This document shows, piece by piece, positions 23,883 to 32,888 of a DNA stretch of 46,947 nt; the stretch's first letter is position 1; each line of letters starts with the position of its first letter. The position numbers and the translations under genes were made by a program. Where the stretch lies: contig VGNE01000028.1 in the NCBI GenBank assembly GCA_016866215.1, forward strand, positions 1 to 46,947. Direction: 5' to 3'. The notes beneath the pieces are model-generated. The model was not told the origin of the DNA and did no database searches. It was given only the letters and a program-made list of their open reading frames with translations. The stretch is from Chloroflexota bacterium (GTDB taxonomy: Bacteria; Chloroflexota; Anaerolineae; Anaerolineales; Villigracilaceae).

Positions 23883-25136
23883 TCAGTTTATTAATAACGC
23901 GGGCAGAATCTTCCCAGTCACTTCCCCAAACCCAACGCGGAAACCCTCACCCTGACAGTATCCCTTCATCGTCACCGTATCTCCATCCTGCAAAAATTTA
24001 CGTGTCTCGCCATTGGGCAACGCAATCGGCTTTTCACCGCGCCAGGTCAATTCGAGCATGGAACCATAACTATCTGCAGTTGGGCCGCTGATCGTGCCTG
24101 TGCCGCACAAGTCGCCGGTCCGCATGTTACAGCCGGTGACCGTGTGATGTGTCAATTGCTGGACGATGCTCCAATACATATACTTCATATTCGAACGGCT
24201 GATGGTTTGCGGCGAGTCCATCGTTGGGGATTGCAGAGTCACTTCAAGGTGAATATCGTATCCGTGCGCGGCATCCAATGCCAAGTAAGGGAGAGGCGCG
24301 GGGTCTTGCTTCGGTCCGTGCACACGGAACGGTTCGAGCGCATCCATGGTCACTACCCAGGGCGAGATCGAAGTCGCAAAATTTTTCGCGAGGAACGGCC
24401 CCAACGGTTGATACTCCCAAGCCTGAATATCGCGCGCGCTCCAATCGTTAAGCAGAACCATGCCAAAGATATGTTCGTGCGCGTTCTCAATTGAAATCGG
24501 TTTTCCCAACTCATTGCCCACACCGATGAAGAAACCCATCTCCAATTCAAAATCGAGCGAGCGCGACGGGACAAACTCAGGCGGAGGTCCCATCGGCGCG
24601 ACCTGTCCGCGCGGACGACGAATATCCGCGCCAGAGATGACCACCGAACTCGCGCGCCCATGATAGCCCACAGGCAGATGCAGCCAATTAGACATAAGCG
24701 CGTTTTCTTTTCCGCGAAACATGATGCCCACATTCGTGGCATGTTCACGCGATGCATAAAAATCCGTGTAATCGCCGATGGTAACGGGTAATTGCATCAG
24801 TACTTCTTCAATTGGAATAAGCCGACGCGACTTTAGCGTCTCTTTCTTTAACGGGGAATTGTCATTACTCAACAAACCAGTCAACTGCTCACGCACTTCC
24901 CTCCAAACCCCACGTCCTCCAGACATAAAACGATTCAACGTTGAGTCAGCAAAGAAGCCATACTGTTTGTCGAATAAATTTTCTTCATCAAGAACAGCAA
25001 GGTCAACTACAAAATCACCAATCCGAGTCCCAATTCTTGGGGTTGGAATCGACTTCGTAGAAAACACACTGTATGGCAGGTTTTGAATCGGGAAATCTGA
25101 TTCGGGATTTACTTCGATAAATGATTTGAGAGACAT
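23883..25136 (-). CDS. fahA: Fumarylacetoacetase
   Basis: 417 residues. It hydrolyses fumarylacetoacetate to fumarate and acetoacetate, the last step of tyrosine/homogentisate breakdown. The N-terminal SH3-like domain covers about 1-115. The catalytic domain has [16 protein letters not shown] (metal Asp and catalytic His), [29 protein letters not shown] (two metal Glu), [25 protein letters not shown] and [12 protein letters not shown]. All key residues are present and the length is normal. No other homogentisate genes are in the window; the neighbour at 25230 is an uncharacterised protein. The 93-bp gap between them is mostly a dispersed repeat. Confidence 0.95.
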   Translation of the reverse strand: MSLKSFIEVNPESDFPIQNLPYSVFSTKSIPTPRIGTRIGDFVVDLAVLDEENLFDKQYGFFADSTLNRFMSGGRGVWREVREQLTGLLSNDNSPLKKETLKSRRLIPIEEVLMQLPVTIGDYTDFYASREHATNVGIMFRGKENALMSNWLHLPVGYHGRASSVVISGADIRRPRGQVAPMGPPPEFVPSRSLDFELEMGFFIGVGNELGKPISIENAHEHIFGMVLLNDWSARDIQAWEYQPLGPFLAKNFATSISPWVVTMDALEPFRVHGPKQDPAPLPYLALDAAHGYDIHLEVTLQSPTMDSPQTISRSNMKYMYWSIVQQLTHHTVTGCNMRTGDLCGTGTISGPTADSYGSMLELTWRGEKPIALPNGETRKFLQDGDTVTMKGYCQGEGFRVGFGEVTGKILPALLIN

Positions 25137-25146
25137 GTTTTTCCTG

Positions 25147-25216
25147 ATGTCATTCTGAAGAGCAAAGAGACGAAGAATCTCTGAGTACAGGAGTAGAGAC
25201 CCTTCGCTCCGCTCAG
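25147..25216. repeat. Dispersed GTCATTCTGA-type repeat
   Basis: GTCATTCTGAAGAGCAAAGA ... GAAGAATCTC and, inverted, GAGACCCTTCGCTCCGCTCA. The style is the palindromic intergenic repeat found in many bacterial genomes. It occupies the gap between fahA and the next gene. Confidence 0.55.
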
Positions 25217-25229
25217 GGAATCACTAATT

Positions 25230-26195
25230 CTACAAATGTTTCAATAACCCTATCTTTTGCAAATCCTCACGCGGCTCATCGAAACTACAACTGCCAAATG
25301 ATACGATTTGGCGACGGGCATGCAAAATCTTTGAAGCGGCTACGCGCAATTTCTTCCAGGTAAAGCCGTTATTATTAAAGACAAAACTAGCGGGGTTTTC
25401 ATCTTCCAAAATGGATTTAATTTGTTCTTGCGATAACTTATGCGCCACTGCCAACACCCCTGCCCCAAAGACGTTGATAAACCCGTGCATTTTGGTCTGG
25501 ACGTTTTCATTGTAATGCCGCACGGGATGATGCAGTCCCGCCGTGCATTTCATAGGAATGCCTGCATCGCGTGTTGAGGCAATCGCCCATGCCACCTGCT
25601 CTGTGGATGGGAATGCATCCGCGGTTACGCCGCCCGTCCGCAGTTTGAAACCAACATGTTTATCTTTGATCTTTCGAAGAGATCGAATTAATTTTTCCGC
25701 ACGCACCTGCCACCCTTCGCCATATGACGCTTCAAAGAAAACAATCATTCCGTTTTTATTCAGAACATCCGCTACTGCATTAACTAAACCAAGCGTGCTG
25801 GAATTATCACCCAGCGCAGACGCAGGCAATACAACTTCAAACATATCTACAAGGACAGCACTATCATGGTTTTCGCGAAACGCATGAATGTCTTCAAGAT
25901 CCTGTTTCAGATTTTCAAGGAATTCATCCGCATCTTTTCCACCACGCCCCAATGCGGAAAAAGTCAACACGCCTTCACGTGGAAAAACTTGTTCCGCAAG
26001 TTGTGATAATTCCACCAGCCGTTTTGCAGGGATGATAAATCGTGAAAGCATCCACTCATCAGCATCAATTTGATATCTCACAAAATTACGGATTGCATCT
26101 CCAAGCGGTAAATTTGCGGGCGGATAAAGACCTGCATAGTCAATAATCTTCGATAATAAAGTTTGCAGGGATTTCGATGGGAGGCTTTTTATCAT
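25230..26195 (-). CDS. Conserved protein of unknown function next to fahA
   Basis: 321 residues, soluble, no signal peptide. Alternating strands and helices suggest a TIM-barrel-like fold (LTFSALGRGG, AVLVDMFEVVLPAS, GMIVFFEASYGEGW, KHVGFKLRTGG, GIPMKCTAGLHHPVRHYN), with conserved-looking Lys, Thr and His residues in the last. The C-terminal FGSCSFDEPREDLQKIGLL reads like a family signature. I cannot assign a function. Its position suggests a role with tyrosine or aromatic breakdown. A minus-strand TATAAT lies 8 nt before the ATG with no ribosome site, so the transcript may be leaderless. Confidence 0.75.
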   Translation of the reverse strand: MIKSLPSKSLQTLLSKIIDYAGLYPPANLPLGDAIRNFVRYQIDADEWMLSRFIIPAKRLVELSQLAEQVFPREGVLTFSALGRGGKDADEFLENLKQDLEDIHAFRENHDSAVLVDMFEVVLPASALGDNSSTLGLVNAVADVLNKNGMIVFFEASYGEGWQVRAEKLIRSLRKIKDKHVGFKLRTGGVTADAFPSTEQVAWAIASTRDAGIPMKCTAGLHHPVRHYNENVQTKMHGFINVFGAGVLAVAHKLSQEQIKSILEDENPASFVFNNNGFTWKKLRVAASKILHARRQIVSFGSCSFDEPREDLQKIGLLKHL

Positions 26196-26203
26196 GGAAG
26201 GTA

Positions 26204-26209
26204 ATTATA
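26204..26209 (-). promoter_or_regulatory. Probable -10 element, leaderless transcript of the fahA neighbour
   Basis: TATAAT on the minus strand ends 8 nt before the ATG at 26195; no purine-rich ribosome site lies between. Confidence 0.5.
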
Positions 26210-26325
26210 GTCGGAAATTTTTTCGTCGAGCGGGACGAATTTGATTAGCCCGGAAATCCGGCGAATTATACAAACTGGCTCATTCCCAGATTGTACGGGG
26301 TATGCCAGAACAAGCCATCAGACTT

Positions 26326-26368
26326 ATAATCTTATGACGATGGACAATAAAAAATGGTACATCGTCAA
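26326..26368 (+). promoter_or_regulatory. Promoter and leader hairpin of the dehydratase gene
   Basis: TATAAT at 26326-26331 is followed by a leader in which TGACGATG (26335-26342) pairs with CATCGTCA (26361-26368). AAAGGA and the ATG at 26383 come next, so the hairpin sits directly before the ribosome site. Confidence 0.4.
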
Positions 26369-26382
26369 AAAAGGATTTCATC

Positions 26383-27324
26383 ATGACTGTCACAATCACC
26401 GACATCCAACAAGCCGCACAGCGCATCAAGCCGTACGCACATCGTACACCTGTTTTGACGAACGAGAGTTTGAATGAGAAAGTTGGCGCGGAGGCGTTTC
26501 TCAAATGCGAGAATTTTCAAAAAGTGGGCGCATTCAAATTTCGCGGAGCTTGTAATGCAGTCTATTCATTAAGTGCTGATGAAGCCGCGAGTGGAGTTTG
26601 CACACATTCATCGGGCAATCATGCGCAGGCATTGGCGCTCGCGGCAAAGATACGCGGCATCCCTGCGTACATCGTGATGCCAAACAATGCTCCGTCAGTG
26701 AAGAAAAATGCAGTGGACGGATACGGCGGCCTGATCACGTTTTGTGAGCCGACGCTCGCAGCGAGAGAAAGTACATTGGACAGGCTCAGACTCGATACAG
26801 GCGCGAACGTTGTCCATCCATATAATGATGCACGTGTGATCGCAGGTCAAGGCACAGCGGCATTGGAATTGCTAGAGGATGTCCCCAATTTGGATGTGAT
26901 CATCGCGCCTGTTGGGGGCGGCGGATTGTTGAGCGGCACCGCCATTGCGGCGACGGAACTCAAAAAGGGGATTCGTATCATTGCTGGCGAACCCGAAATG
27001 GCAGATGATGCTTTTCGTTCAATGATGGCAGGCGAGATCATTCCCGCAAAAAGTCCGAAGACAATTGCGGATGGTCTGCTTACATCCCTTGGCACACTCA
27101 CCTTTCCAATCATTCAACAACGCGTCGAGCAGATTGTCACTGTAAGTGAAGCGGGAATTATCGAATCAATGAAATATGTTTGGGAACGGGTGAAGATCAT
27201 TATTGAGCCATCGTCCGCTGTGGCAATAGGTGTTTTGTGGGAGAAGAAAATTGATCTAAGCAGGCTTAAGGTCGGCGTTATCTTAAGTGGTGGTAATGTA
27301 GACCTCGAAAAACTACCCTGGTAA
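26383..27324 (+). CDS. Threonine/serine dehydratase or serine racemase (PLP)
   Basis: 313 residues, PLP fold type II. The Schiff-base lysine is in FQKVGAFKFRGACNAV; SSGNHAQALALAA binds substrate; APVGGGGLLSGTA binds the PLP phosphate; VILSGGNVDL closes the site. There is no ACT-like regulatory domain, so this is the short catabolic or racemase type. It converts threonine to 2-oxobutyrate or serine to pyruvate, possibly with racemase activity. Which applies cannot be told from sequence. AAAGGA lies 8 nt upstream. Confidence 0.9.
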   Translation: MTVTITDIQQAAQRIKPYAHRTPVLTNESLNEKVGAEAFLKCENFQKVGAFKFRGACNAVYSLSADEAASGVCTHSSGNHAQALALAAKIRGIPAYIVMPNNAPSVKKNAVDGYGGLITFCEPTLAARESTLDRLRLDTGANVVHPYNDARVIAGQGTAALELLEDVPNLDVIIAPVGGGGLLSGTAIAATELKKGIRIIAGEPEMADDAFRSMMAGEIIPAKSPKTIADGLLTSLGTLTFPIIQQRVEQIVTVSEAGIIESMKYVWERVKIIIEPSSAVAIGVLWEKKIDLSRLKVGVILSGGNVDLEKLPW

Positions 27325-27380
27325 GGATCACCCTCGGGCAGTGCTTGCGGACAAATACCAAATGACAATATACAGATTCG

Positions 27381-27408
27381 AAAAACCGCCATCCCGGCGG
27401 CGATTTTT
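27381..27408. terminator. Bidirectional terminator
   Basis: AAAAACCGCC-ATCCC-GGCGGCGATTTTT: a 5-bp GC stem flanked by A and T runs, between the convergent dehydratase and CBS genes. Confidence 0.65.
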
Positions 27409-27442
27409 ACAGGACTCAGTCATCAAACCATGATAATAAAAC

Positions 27443-27880
27443 TCATCGCCCGCCACCAGTGATGTAATGCTCCAATTGCGAGATCATGAATTTCTGCACA
27501 TCCACCACCTCTTTCAAGACGTCGCGTATGGATATTAATCCTAGCAATTCTGTGCCATCGAATACTGGCAGATGACGAATGTTCTTATCGATCATCAAGG
27601 CCATGCTCTCTTCCAACTGTTGGTCCGCTTCCACATAGATCACTTTGGAGGTCATGATCTCGCTGACTTTTGTGTTTTTGGATGATTTACCTTCCAAATC
27701 CACTTTGCGAACACAATCCCGCTCAGAAAGAATTCCTTCCACTTTATTACCGCGCACAACCATCAGAGCGCCTGTGTTGTGCTTCGCCAATAGGGTCAGC
27801 GCCTCGTAAATGGTTGCATCAGGAAGGATGGAAAAAACTTCACTTCCCTTCTTACGGATCATATCGCGCACTGTCGGCAT
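27443..27880 (-). CDS. CBS-domain pair protein
   Basis: 145 residues from the ATG at 27880, which has GAGGAG 8 nt upstream; a longer frame to 27949 lacks support. Two CBS motifs fill the protein: MIRKKGSEVFSILPDATIYEALTLLAKHNTGALMVV (about 6-41, ending ILSERDCVRKV) and VSEIMTSKVIYVEADQQLEESMALMIDKNIRHLPVF (ending LISIRDVLKE). Such stand-alone Bateman modules bind adenine nucleotides and control partner proteins. No partner is evident nearby. Confidence 0.9.
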   Translation of the reverse strand: MPTVRDMIRKKGSEVFSILPDATIYEALTLLAKHNTGALMVVRGNKVEGILSERDCVRKVDLEGKSSKNTKVSEIMTSKVIYVEADQQLEESMALMIDKNIRHLPVFDGTELLGLISIRDVLKEVVDVQKFMISQLEHYITGGGR

Positions 27881-28000
27881 GGCCTGTCTCCTCATGTTGA
27901 TTTCGTCAAAGTATAGACAATAAATGGAATAATGACAAGGCGTGGCCACTTACGAGGCCGGCCTGAGTTTTTTAACCCTGATTATAGGATGGATCCCCAA

Positions 28001-28036
28001 AAACACAAAAAAAGACTCCCTCGGGTTGGGAGTCTT
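28001..28036 (-). terminator. tRNA-Pro terminator
   Basis: On the minus strand AAGACTCCC and GGGAGTCTT pair around a 7-nt loop. A run of T follows (T6, then GTGTTTTT). It lies 17 bp after the tRNA. Confidence 0.85.
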
Positions 28037-28053
28037 CCTTGCATTATTATCTG

Positions 28054-28127
28054 TCGGGGTGAGAGGATTTGAACCTCCGACCTCACGGACCCGAACCGTG
28101 CGCTCTACCGGTCTGAGCCACACCCCG
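28054..28127 (-). tRNA. tRNA-Pro (anticodon CGG)
   Basis: 74 nt. Acceptor CGGGGTG/CACCCCG with discriminator A; D arm GCTC...GAGC; anticodon arm CACGG-TTCGGGT-CCGTG, so anticodon CGG reads CCG; T arm GGAGG-TTCAAAT-CCTCT. CCA is not encoded (CAG follows). Confidence 0.95.
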
Positions 28128-28157
28128 AATAGACCCCGTAAGGGGAACGGTATGCGA

Positions 28158-28185
28158 ATTATACCATTGCGATTTGTTTTGGCAA
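28158..28185 (-). promoter_or_regulatory. tRNA-Pro promoter
   Basis: On the minus strand TTGCCA (28180-28185), 16-bp spacer, TATAAT (28158-28163), about 30 bp ahead of the tRNA. Confidence 0.6.
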
Positions 28186-28191
28186 GCCGGG

Positions 28192-29121
28192 TTATGGATT
28201 CAGAGTAATTTCAATACTATAGACATAAACATACTTCTCCAGCTCCGGGTCACTGACGCTTAAGAGTGGATTCTCCTGCCGAAAGGTCAGGCGCGCGAGG
28301 GTTGGTTCGGTCACTTTATATGGAAGAGTTGTTTCAAAGGATTGAGTTTCAATTCCATCAAATGTCAACACGCGTGTGGAAATTGGCCTTCCGTCTGGCA
28401 GGATCAATTCCACAAACACAGGCTGGTCATTGAAAGGCCAGATGCGGCCTTTGAGGCTTACCTCGCCTGCATAAAAATCAGCTTTCTCCTTGAGTCCTTC
28501 AACCATCACCCTCTCATAGATCATGTTACCCGGCGGGTTGATTTGAGCAGAACCGATGGAATATAAAAGCACAGGCATGGTGTTCAAAGCCTGAATACGC
28601 CCAAAATCATCTTTACTGCTGATGCGGATATAGCCTACTTCGGAAACGGCTCGGATTTCAAATTTCAGGTCAAACCGGCGGAAGATGCCTTTTAGATTTC
28701 TGGTTACCCGTTCAAGGTCACGTTGCAAGACGCGGCCATCTTCGCCCAGCAAGTCCACTTGCACGATCTCGCTTTCTCCGGAGATGAGCATTACCTGTAT
28801 GTGGATCGGAGAGATTACACTGGAGGCAGGACCCGGGGTCATAAACCGAATTTGCGCAAAATCCGTAAAGCCTGCGGCAAATGTAGGCGTTGGACTGGGA
28901 ATCTCAATTGATGGAGTAGGGAGTTCGGTTGAAACAGCAATTTCAGCGGGCATTGCAGAAGGGGTTAATCCATCGGGTGTAGCAAACGCAGCTAGACCCG
29001 TCAGCGCAACCACCGTCGAGAGGTAGTTGGGAGGTAAAGGCGTGGGCGTAGACTGGGCTTTTTTCGAGCAGGCAGATAAAAGCGTGAGGATGGAAGCGAT
29101 GAGAAGTATTTTATGTTTCAT
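28192..29121 (-). CDS. Lipoprotein with Gmad2-like C-terminal region, unknown function
   Basis: 309 residues from the ATG at 29121. A lipoprotein signal (ILLIASILTLLSAC, Cys at 18) is followed by a Thr/Pro-rich spacer (STPTPLPP, SPTP), then a beta-rich body beginning FMTPGPASSVISPIHIQVML, with paired Ig-like strands (VEGLKEKADFYAGEVSLKGRIWPFNDQPVFVELILPDGRPI). The PGPASSVISPI opening is like sortase-independent surface Ig modules. It should be anchored at the outer face of the membrane. Function unknown. A 14-bp perfect palindrome lies upstream. Confidence 0.75.
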   Translation of the reverse strand: MKHKILLIASILTLLSACSKKAQSTPTPLPPNYLSTVVALTGLAAFATPDGLTPSAMPAEIAVSTELPTPSIEIPSPTPTFAAGFTDFAQIRFMTPGPASSVISPIHIQVMLISGESEIVQVDLLGEDGRVLQRDLERVTRNLKGIFRRFDLKFEIRAVSEVGYIRISSKDDFGRIQALNTMPVLLYSIGSAQINPPGNMIYERVMVEGLKEKADFYAGEVSLKGRIWPFNDQPVFVELILPDGRPISTRVLTFDGIETQSFETTLPYKVTEPTLARLTFRQENPLLSVSDPELEKYVYVYSIEITLNP

Positions 29122-29130
29122 TGTAAATAA

Positions 29131-29162
29131 GGTGACAGTCACTTTAATAAGTGACTGTCACC
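29131..29162. repeat. Perfect 14-bp palindrome with TAAT loop
   Basis: GGTGACAGTCACTT-TAAT-AAGTGACTGTCACC. Located between the M32 carboxypeptidase stop (29169) and the lipoprotein start. The GTGACTGTCACC core is typical of REP-type repeats. It may also act as the carboxypeptidase terminator. Confidence 0.8.
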
Positions 29163-29168
29163 TGTTGT

Positions 29169-30665
29169 TTATAACCCGTAAATTTCACTATATTTCTTTG
29201 TCAAATAGCGGACGTATGCGGCGGAGTCGATCTTCGAGCCGGTGACTCTTTGGACGAGATCTTGCGGATCATACTTGTGACCATGAATATGGATCTTCTC
29301 GCGCAGCCAGCCGAGCAATGAATCAAATTTGCCCTTGCGGATCTGCTCATCGAGATCTTTGATATCCTTATTGATCTTCTCCCACAACTGTGTGGAAACA
29401 AGATTGCCGAGCGCGTAGGTGGGAAAGTAACCAAACAAACCGTAGGACCAGTGAACATCCTGCAAAATGCCGTGGGCATCGTCGGGCGGCGTAATGCCGA
29501 GGGTTTCCCGCATTTTTGCGTTCCAAATTTCCGGCAAGTCTTTGATGGCGACCCGGCCTGCGATCATTTCAATTTCAAGTTCAAGGCGCAGCATGATATG
29601 CAAATTATATGTGGCTTCATCTGCATTCACACGAATGAGAGACGGCTCAACTTTATTGATGGCTTTGTAGAAAGACTTCGCGCTGATGTCTTCCAATTGA
29701 GATGGAAAAGTTTTTTTCAATTCAGGAAGGAATTGTTCACAGAATGGAAGCGAACGACCGACAAGATTTTCCCACATGCGCGACTGCGACTCATGCACTG
29801 CGGAAGATACACCGCCCGCAAGAGGCGTGCGTTCATACGCGGGATTGACTCCCTGCTCGTACATCGCATGACCTGATTCATGCATACCACTGAAAAAGGT
29901 TGCAAGTGGATTCTCAGGTTCAAAACGATTCGTAATGCGGACGTCGTCCACGCTGAACGATGTTTCAAATGGATGCGCGGCTTTATCCTGCCTGCCGCGG
30001 CTAAAATCATAACCAAACCTGCCAATGATGATTTCACTGAAATCCCATACTTTCTTTTCATTATATTTTTTGTGGAGGAAATCATCCTTTACCTGTTTGG
30101 CAGAACTGATCTGTTTGATCAATTCCACTTGTTTCGGACGCAGGCTGCCAAAGATCTCCTGCACTTCGGCAGTCTTCATACCCGGTTCGTAATCATCGAG
30201 CAGGATATCGTATGGGTGATCGGCGGGCGGGAAGAATGAAATGTATTTCTGCACAAGCCCCACAACTTTTTCAAGGTGCGGGCGGAAGATGGAGAAATCT
30301 GATTTGCCTTTTGCTTCCACCCAGGCCTCAAACGCGGCGGTCGTGACTATGGATTGCTCAGCCACGAATTCGGCAGGCACACGCGTGGCTTTGTCATAAT
30401 TCCGCGCCGCCACGCGAATCATTGCGGACTCATCTGAATCAGAACCCGTAAATTCTTTTTTTAGTTCGTCGAGCAATTTGCCAACTTCATCCGAGGTTGA
30501 TTTTTCATGAGAAATTTTACCCAGCGTAGCAAGTTGCTGTCCGCGAGCTTCTCCGCCTCCGGGAGGCATATTGACTTGTTGATCCCAACTCAATACGCTA
30601 CCCGCATGATTTAAGTCTGAGACCACTCCAAGAATTTCCTTAAGTTGATTCAATTTTTCAGACAT
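29169..30665 (-). CDS. Carboxypeptidase M32 (Taq carboxypeptidase family)
   Basis: 498 residues from the ATG at 30665, which has GGAGG 6 nt upstream. The zinc site is HESGH in FFSGMHESGHAMYEQG, with the downstream Glu in GGVSSAVHESQSRMWEN, the M32 signature. The N-terminus DLNHAGSVLSWDQQVNMPPGG and the C-terminal RVNADEATYNLHIMLRLELE are also diagnostic. It is an all-helical cytoplasmic metallopeptidase that removes C-terminal residues. Single gene between a lipoprotein and the SH3 lipoprotein. Confidence 0.93.
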   Translation of the reverse strand: MSEKLNQLKEILGVVSDLNHAGSVLSWDQQVNMPPGGGEARGQQLATLGKISHEKSTSDEVGKLLDELKKEFTGSDSDESAMIRVAARNYDKATRVPAEFVAEQSIVTTAAFEAWVEAKGKSDFSIFRPHLEKVVGLVQKYISFFPPADHPYDILLDDYEPGMKTAEVQEIFGSLRPKQVELIKQISSAKQVKDDFLHKKYNEKKVWDFSEIIIGRFGYDFSRGRQDKAAHPFETSFSVDDVRITNRFEPENPLATFFSGMHESGHAMYEQGVNPAYERTPLAGGVSSAVHESQSRMWENLVGRSLPFCEQFLPELKKTFPSQLEDISAKSFYKAINKVEPSLIRVNADEATYNLHIMLRLELEIEMIAGRVAIKDLPEIWNAKMRETLGITPPDDAHGILQDVHWSYGLFGYFPTYALGNLVSTQLWEKINKDIKDLDEQIRKGKFDSLLGWLREKIHIHGHKYDPQDLVQRVTGSKIDSAAYVRYLTKKYSEIYGL

Positions 30666-30847
30666 AAAAACCTCCAATGGATGATTCAAATTTTAGTTTT
30701 ACTTGAGATGCAATATTTATTGTGATACAACAAGCGCCTCAGGCCTAACGGAGGGCTGATACTGTTTTCCCGGATATTCCATCCGCTTTGGCATTGACGC
30801 CAATCAGTATGATTTTATCGCACACGCAGGAATTTTGTCTTTTCATG

Positions 30848-30874
30848 GTAGGACAAATTTCCAATTCGTCCTAC
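30848..30874. repeat. Palindromic GTAGGACAAATT repeat
   Basis: GTAGGACAAATTT...AATTCGTCCTAC. The right end supplies the TAG stop of the SH3 lipoprotein gene (30871-30873). Confidence 0.6.
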
Positions 30875-31626
30875 GGGCATTTATGTTTTACGCCCAGGCC
30901 GTTCATGGTGATGTAGGCTTGCGCCCCTTCGCGGATTTCAAACTTTTGAGCTTCAGGCTCTCCGGGGACGAATAGATCGTACGCGATGTAGCTGCCGGGG
31001 TTGACCTGGACTTCATTTTTATATTCAGCATTGGTATATAAATTAGGCAGGTAAATATCGCCGGGCGTAATGAACATATCATGCTCGGTACAGTTTTTGA
31101 TGTAAGCCGGGAGAGGCCAACCTGTGAAGGTGAAATCAGGCAAATTATTTATGTCCCCGTCAATTTTGGAATATAGGGTTTGAATGGACACCCAGCCTGT
31201 GTTGTCGGAATTTGGGATCAGCACCTGAACCCAATTGGAGAGCACGTCATGCGCAATCACCTCCGTGCTTGTGTCCTTGAGTAAAACGCCAATCTGGTTG
31301 TATTCCAAACCCGGTCCGCGGCGGATGTAAAGATTACCTTTTACCGAGGTGATCGTGACTTTTGACAAAGGCGTGGGAGAAATTTCCGTCGCGGCTGGAA
31401 CAGGCTTGCCCTCCCGAGAAGGCACCGGGACTTTGTGAGTTTGATCGAAGGGTGTAAGCGAAGGCAAAGCAAGTGGCGTTGAAGTCGCCGCAATCCGTGA
31501 TTCAGCTTGAGTGGATTCAATATCCCTTGGTGTGGGCACGGCAGGTATATCCAACCTGGCTCGCATACATCCCTGAGCGACTAAAGCGATGGAGATGAGA
31601 ATCTGTGCCTTCCTGAATTTTGACAT
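30871..31626 (-). CDS. SH3-domain lipoprotein
   Basis: 251 residues. Lipoprotein signal (AQILISIALVAQGC, Cys 20), a Thr/Pro/Ser spacer (about 25-90), then a bacterial SH3 domain (about 91-150: VTITSVKGNLYIRRGPGLEYNQIGVLLKDTSTEVI ... GWVSIQTL). The C-terminal 95 residues, with KNCTEHDMFITPGDIYLPNLY, are unassigned and contain cysteines that could pair. SH3 domains of this sort bind cell-wall or peptide ligands. It is the last gene of the operon after the ABC permease, with a 2-bp gap, suggesting it works with the exporter at the cell surface. Confidence 0.82.
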   Translation of the reverse strand: MSKFRKAQILISIALVAQGCMRARLDIPAVPTPRDIESTQAESRIAATSTPLALPSLTPFDQTHKVPVPSREGKPVPAATEISPTPLSKVTITSVKGNLYIRRGPGLEYNQIGVLLKDTSTEVIAHDVLSNWVQVLIPNSDNTGWVSIQTLYSKIDGDINNLPDFTFTGWPLPAYIKNCTEHDMFITPGDIYLPNLYTNAEYKNEVQVNPGSYIAYDLFVPGEPEAQKFEIREGAQAYITMNGLGVKHKCP

Positions 31627-31628
31627 TT

Positions 31629-32888
31629 TTACTCGTACCGCAAGGCTTCCACCGGCTCTAAATTCGCGGCGCGGCTGGCAGGGTATATGCCAAAGAACAA
31701 ACCAATGATCGCAGAAAAACTGGTTGAAAGAATGATCGCATCGGCGCCAACGATCGGGGTAAAGTTATTCCCGGTTGCCGCTGCTACCTGCCCGACGATA
31801 AAGGCAATCAGCCAACCGAACATAATCCCGATGATTCCGCCGATCAAACTAAGTAAAGAAGACTCGGTCAGAAACTGAAGCAAAATATCGCGCTTCCGTG
31901 CGCCCAATGCTTTTCGCAGGCCGATCTCGCGGGTTCGTTCTGTGACGGAAACCAGCATAATGTTCATAATGCCAATCCCGCCGACGAGCAGGGAAATGCC
32001 TGCAATACCGCCGAGGAAAATTGTGAGGACACCTGTGATGGTTGCGAATGTGGAGAGGAAATCCTGCTGTGTGAACACGCTGAAATCATCCACGCCAATC
32101 GGCGTGCGGTGACGCTGACGGATGATGCTGGAGATTTCTTGCACCGCCTGCGGTACGACTTCGGCGGAAACAGACTGTACGTAAATAATATCCACTTCAT
32201 CACGCGAGCTGCGTTTGATCAGGCGCGCCTGTGCTGTTGAAAATGGGATATATGCCGCATTATCTTCACTGCCAAATGCGCTGCCGCCTCTTTGAACCAA
32301 AACGCCGATCACGCGGAACGGCTGTCCTTCGATGCGGATCGTCTCGCCAACCACGCCGTCGGCATGACCGAACAGGGTGATTGCTGTTTCAGGACCAAGC
32401 ACTACCACAGACATCTGTCCAAGGCTGTGTTCTTCGTTGATAAATTCGCCCTCCGCCATTTGCAGATTTCGCACGGAATAATAAGCCGGGGTAACGCCAG
32501 AAATGCTGGTTGTGGTATTTTCACCCGCAAAAACCAGGCCCCCATTTCCCTGTATAACAGGCGCAACTGATTCCACCGAAGGTGCGGCAAAGGGATCGGA
32601 AATCGCGTCGGCATCCCCCAAAGTAAGCGGACGGTCATTATTGCCGCTTCTGCCGCTGCCTGGTCCGCCGGGACCTCCTGCCTGTGTTCCGCCGCTAAAA
32701 ACAAAAAGCAGATTCGTACCGATGCTTGAAATAGAGCCCGTAATGGATGCCTGTGCGCCGTTCCCTACTGCAAGCATGGCGATCACCGCCGCCACGCCGA
32801 TGACAATGCCAAGCACCGTGAGCCCGGAACGCATCTTATTGCCGTTTAAACTTTCAAGCGCTTCAAAAATGGCTTGTGTAAAACTCAT
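31629..32888 (-). CDS. MacB-type ABC transporter permease (FtsX fold)
   Basis: 419 residues. One N-terminal helix (LTVLGIVIGVAAVIAMLAVGNG), a large extracytoplasmic MacB_PCD domain (about 45-260), and three C-terminal helices with VTERTREIGLRKALGARKRDILLQFL between them, ending SRAANLEPVEALRYE. A Gly-rich loop GGTQAGGPGGPGSGRSG (70-86) is unusual. Mechanotransmission-type exporter. Its ATG overlaps the ATPase stop by 4 bp. Substrate unknown. Confidence 0.92.
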   Translation of the reverse strand: MSFTQAIFEALESLNGNKMRSGLTVLGIVIGVAAVIAMLAVGNGAQASITGSISSIGTNLLFVFSGGTQAGGPGGPGSGRSGNNDRPLTLGDADAISDPFAAPSVESVAPVIQGNGGLVFAGENTTTSISGVTPAYYSVRNLQMAEGEFINEEHSLGQMSVVVLGPETAITLFGHADGVVGETIRIEGQPFRVIGVLVQRGGSAFGSEDNAAYIPFSTAQARLIKRSSRDEVDIIYVQSVSAEVVPQAVQEISSIIRQRHRTPIGVDDFSVFTQQDFLSTFATITGVLTIFLGGIAGISLLVGGIGIMNIMLVSVTERTREIGLRKALGARKRDILLQFLTESSLLSLIGGIIGIMFGWLIAFIVGQVAAATGNNFTPIVGADAIILSTSFSAIIGLFFGIYPASRAANLEPVEALRYE

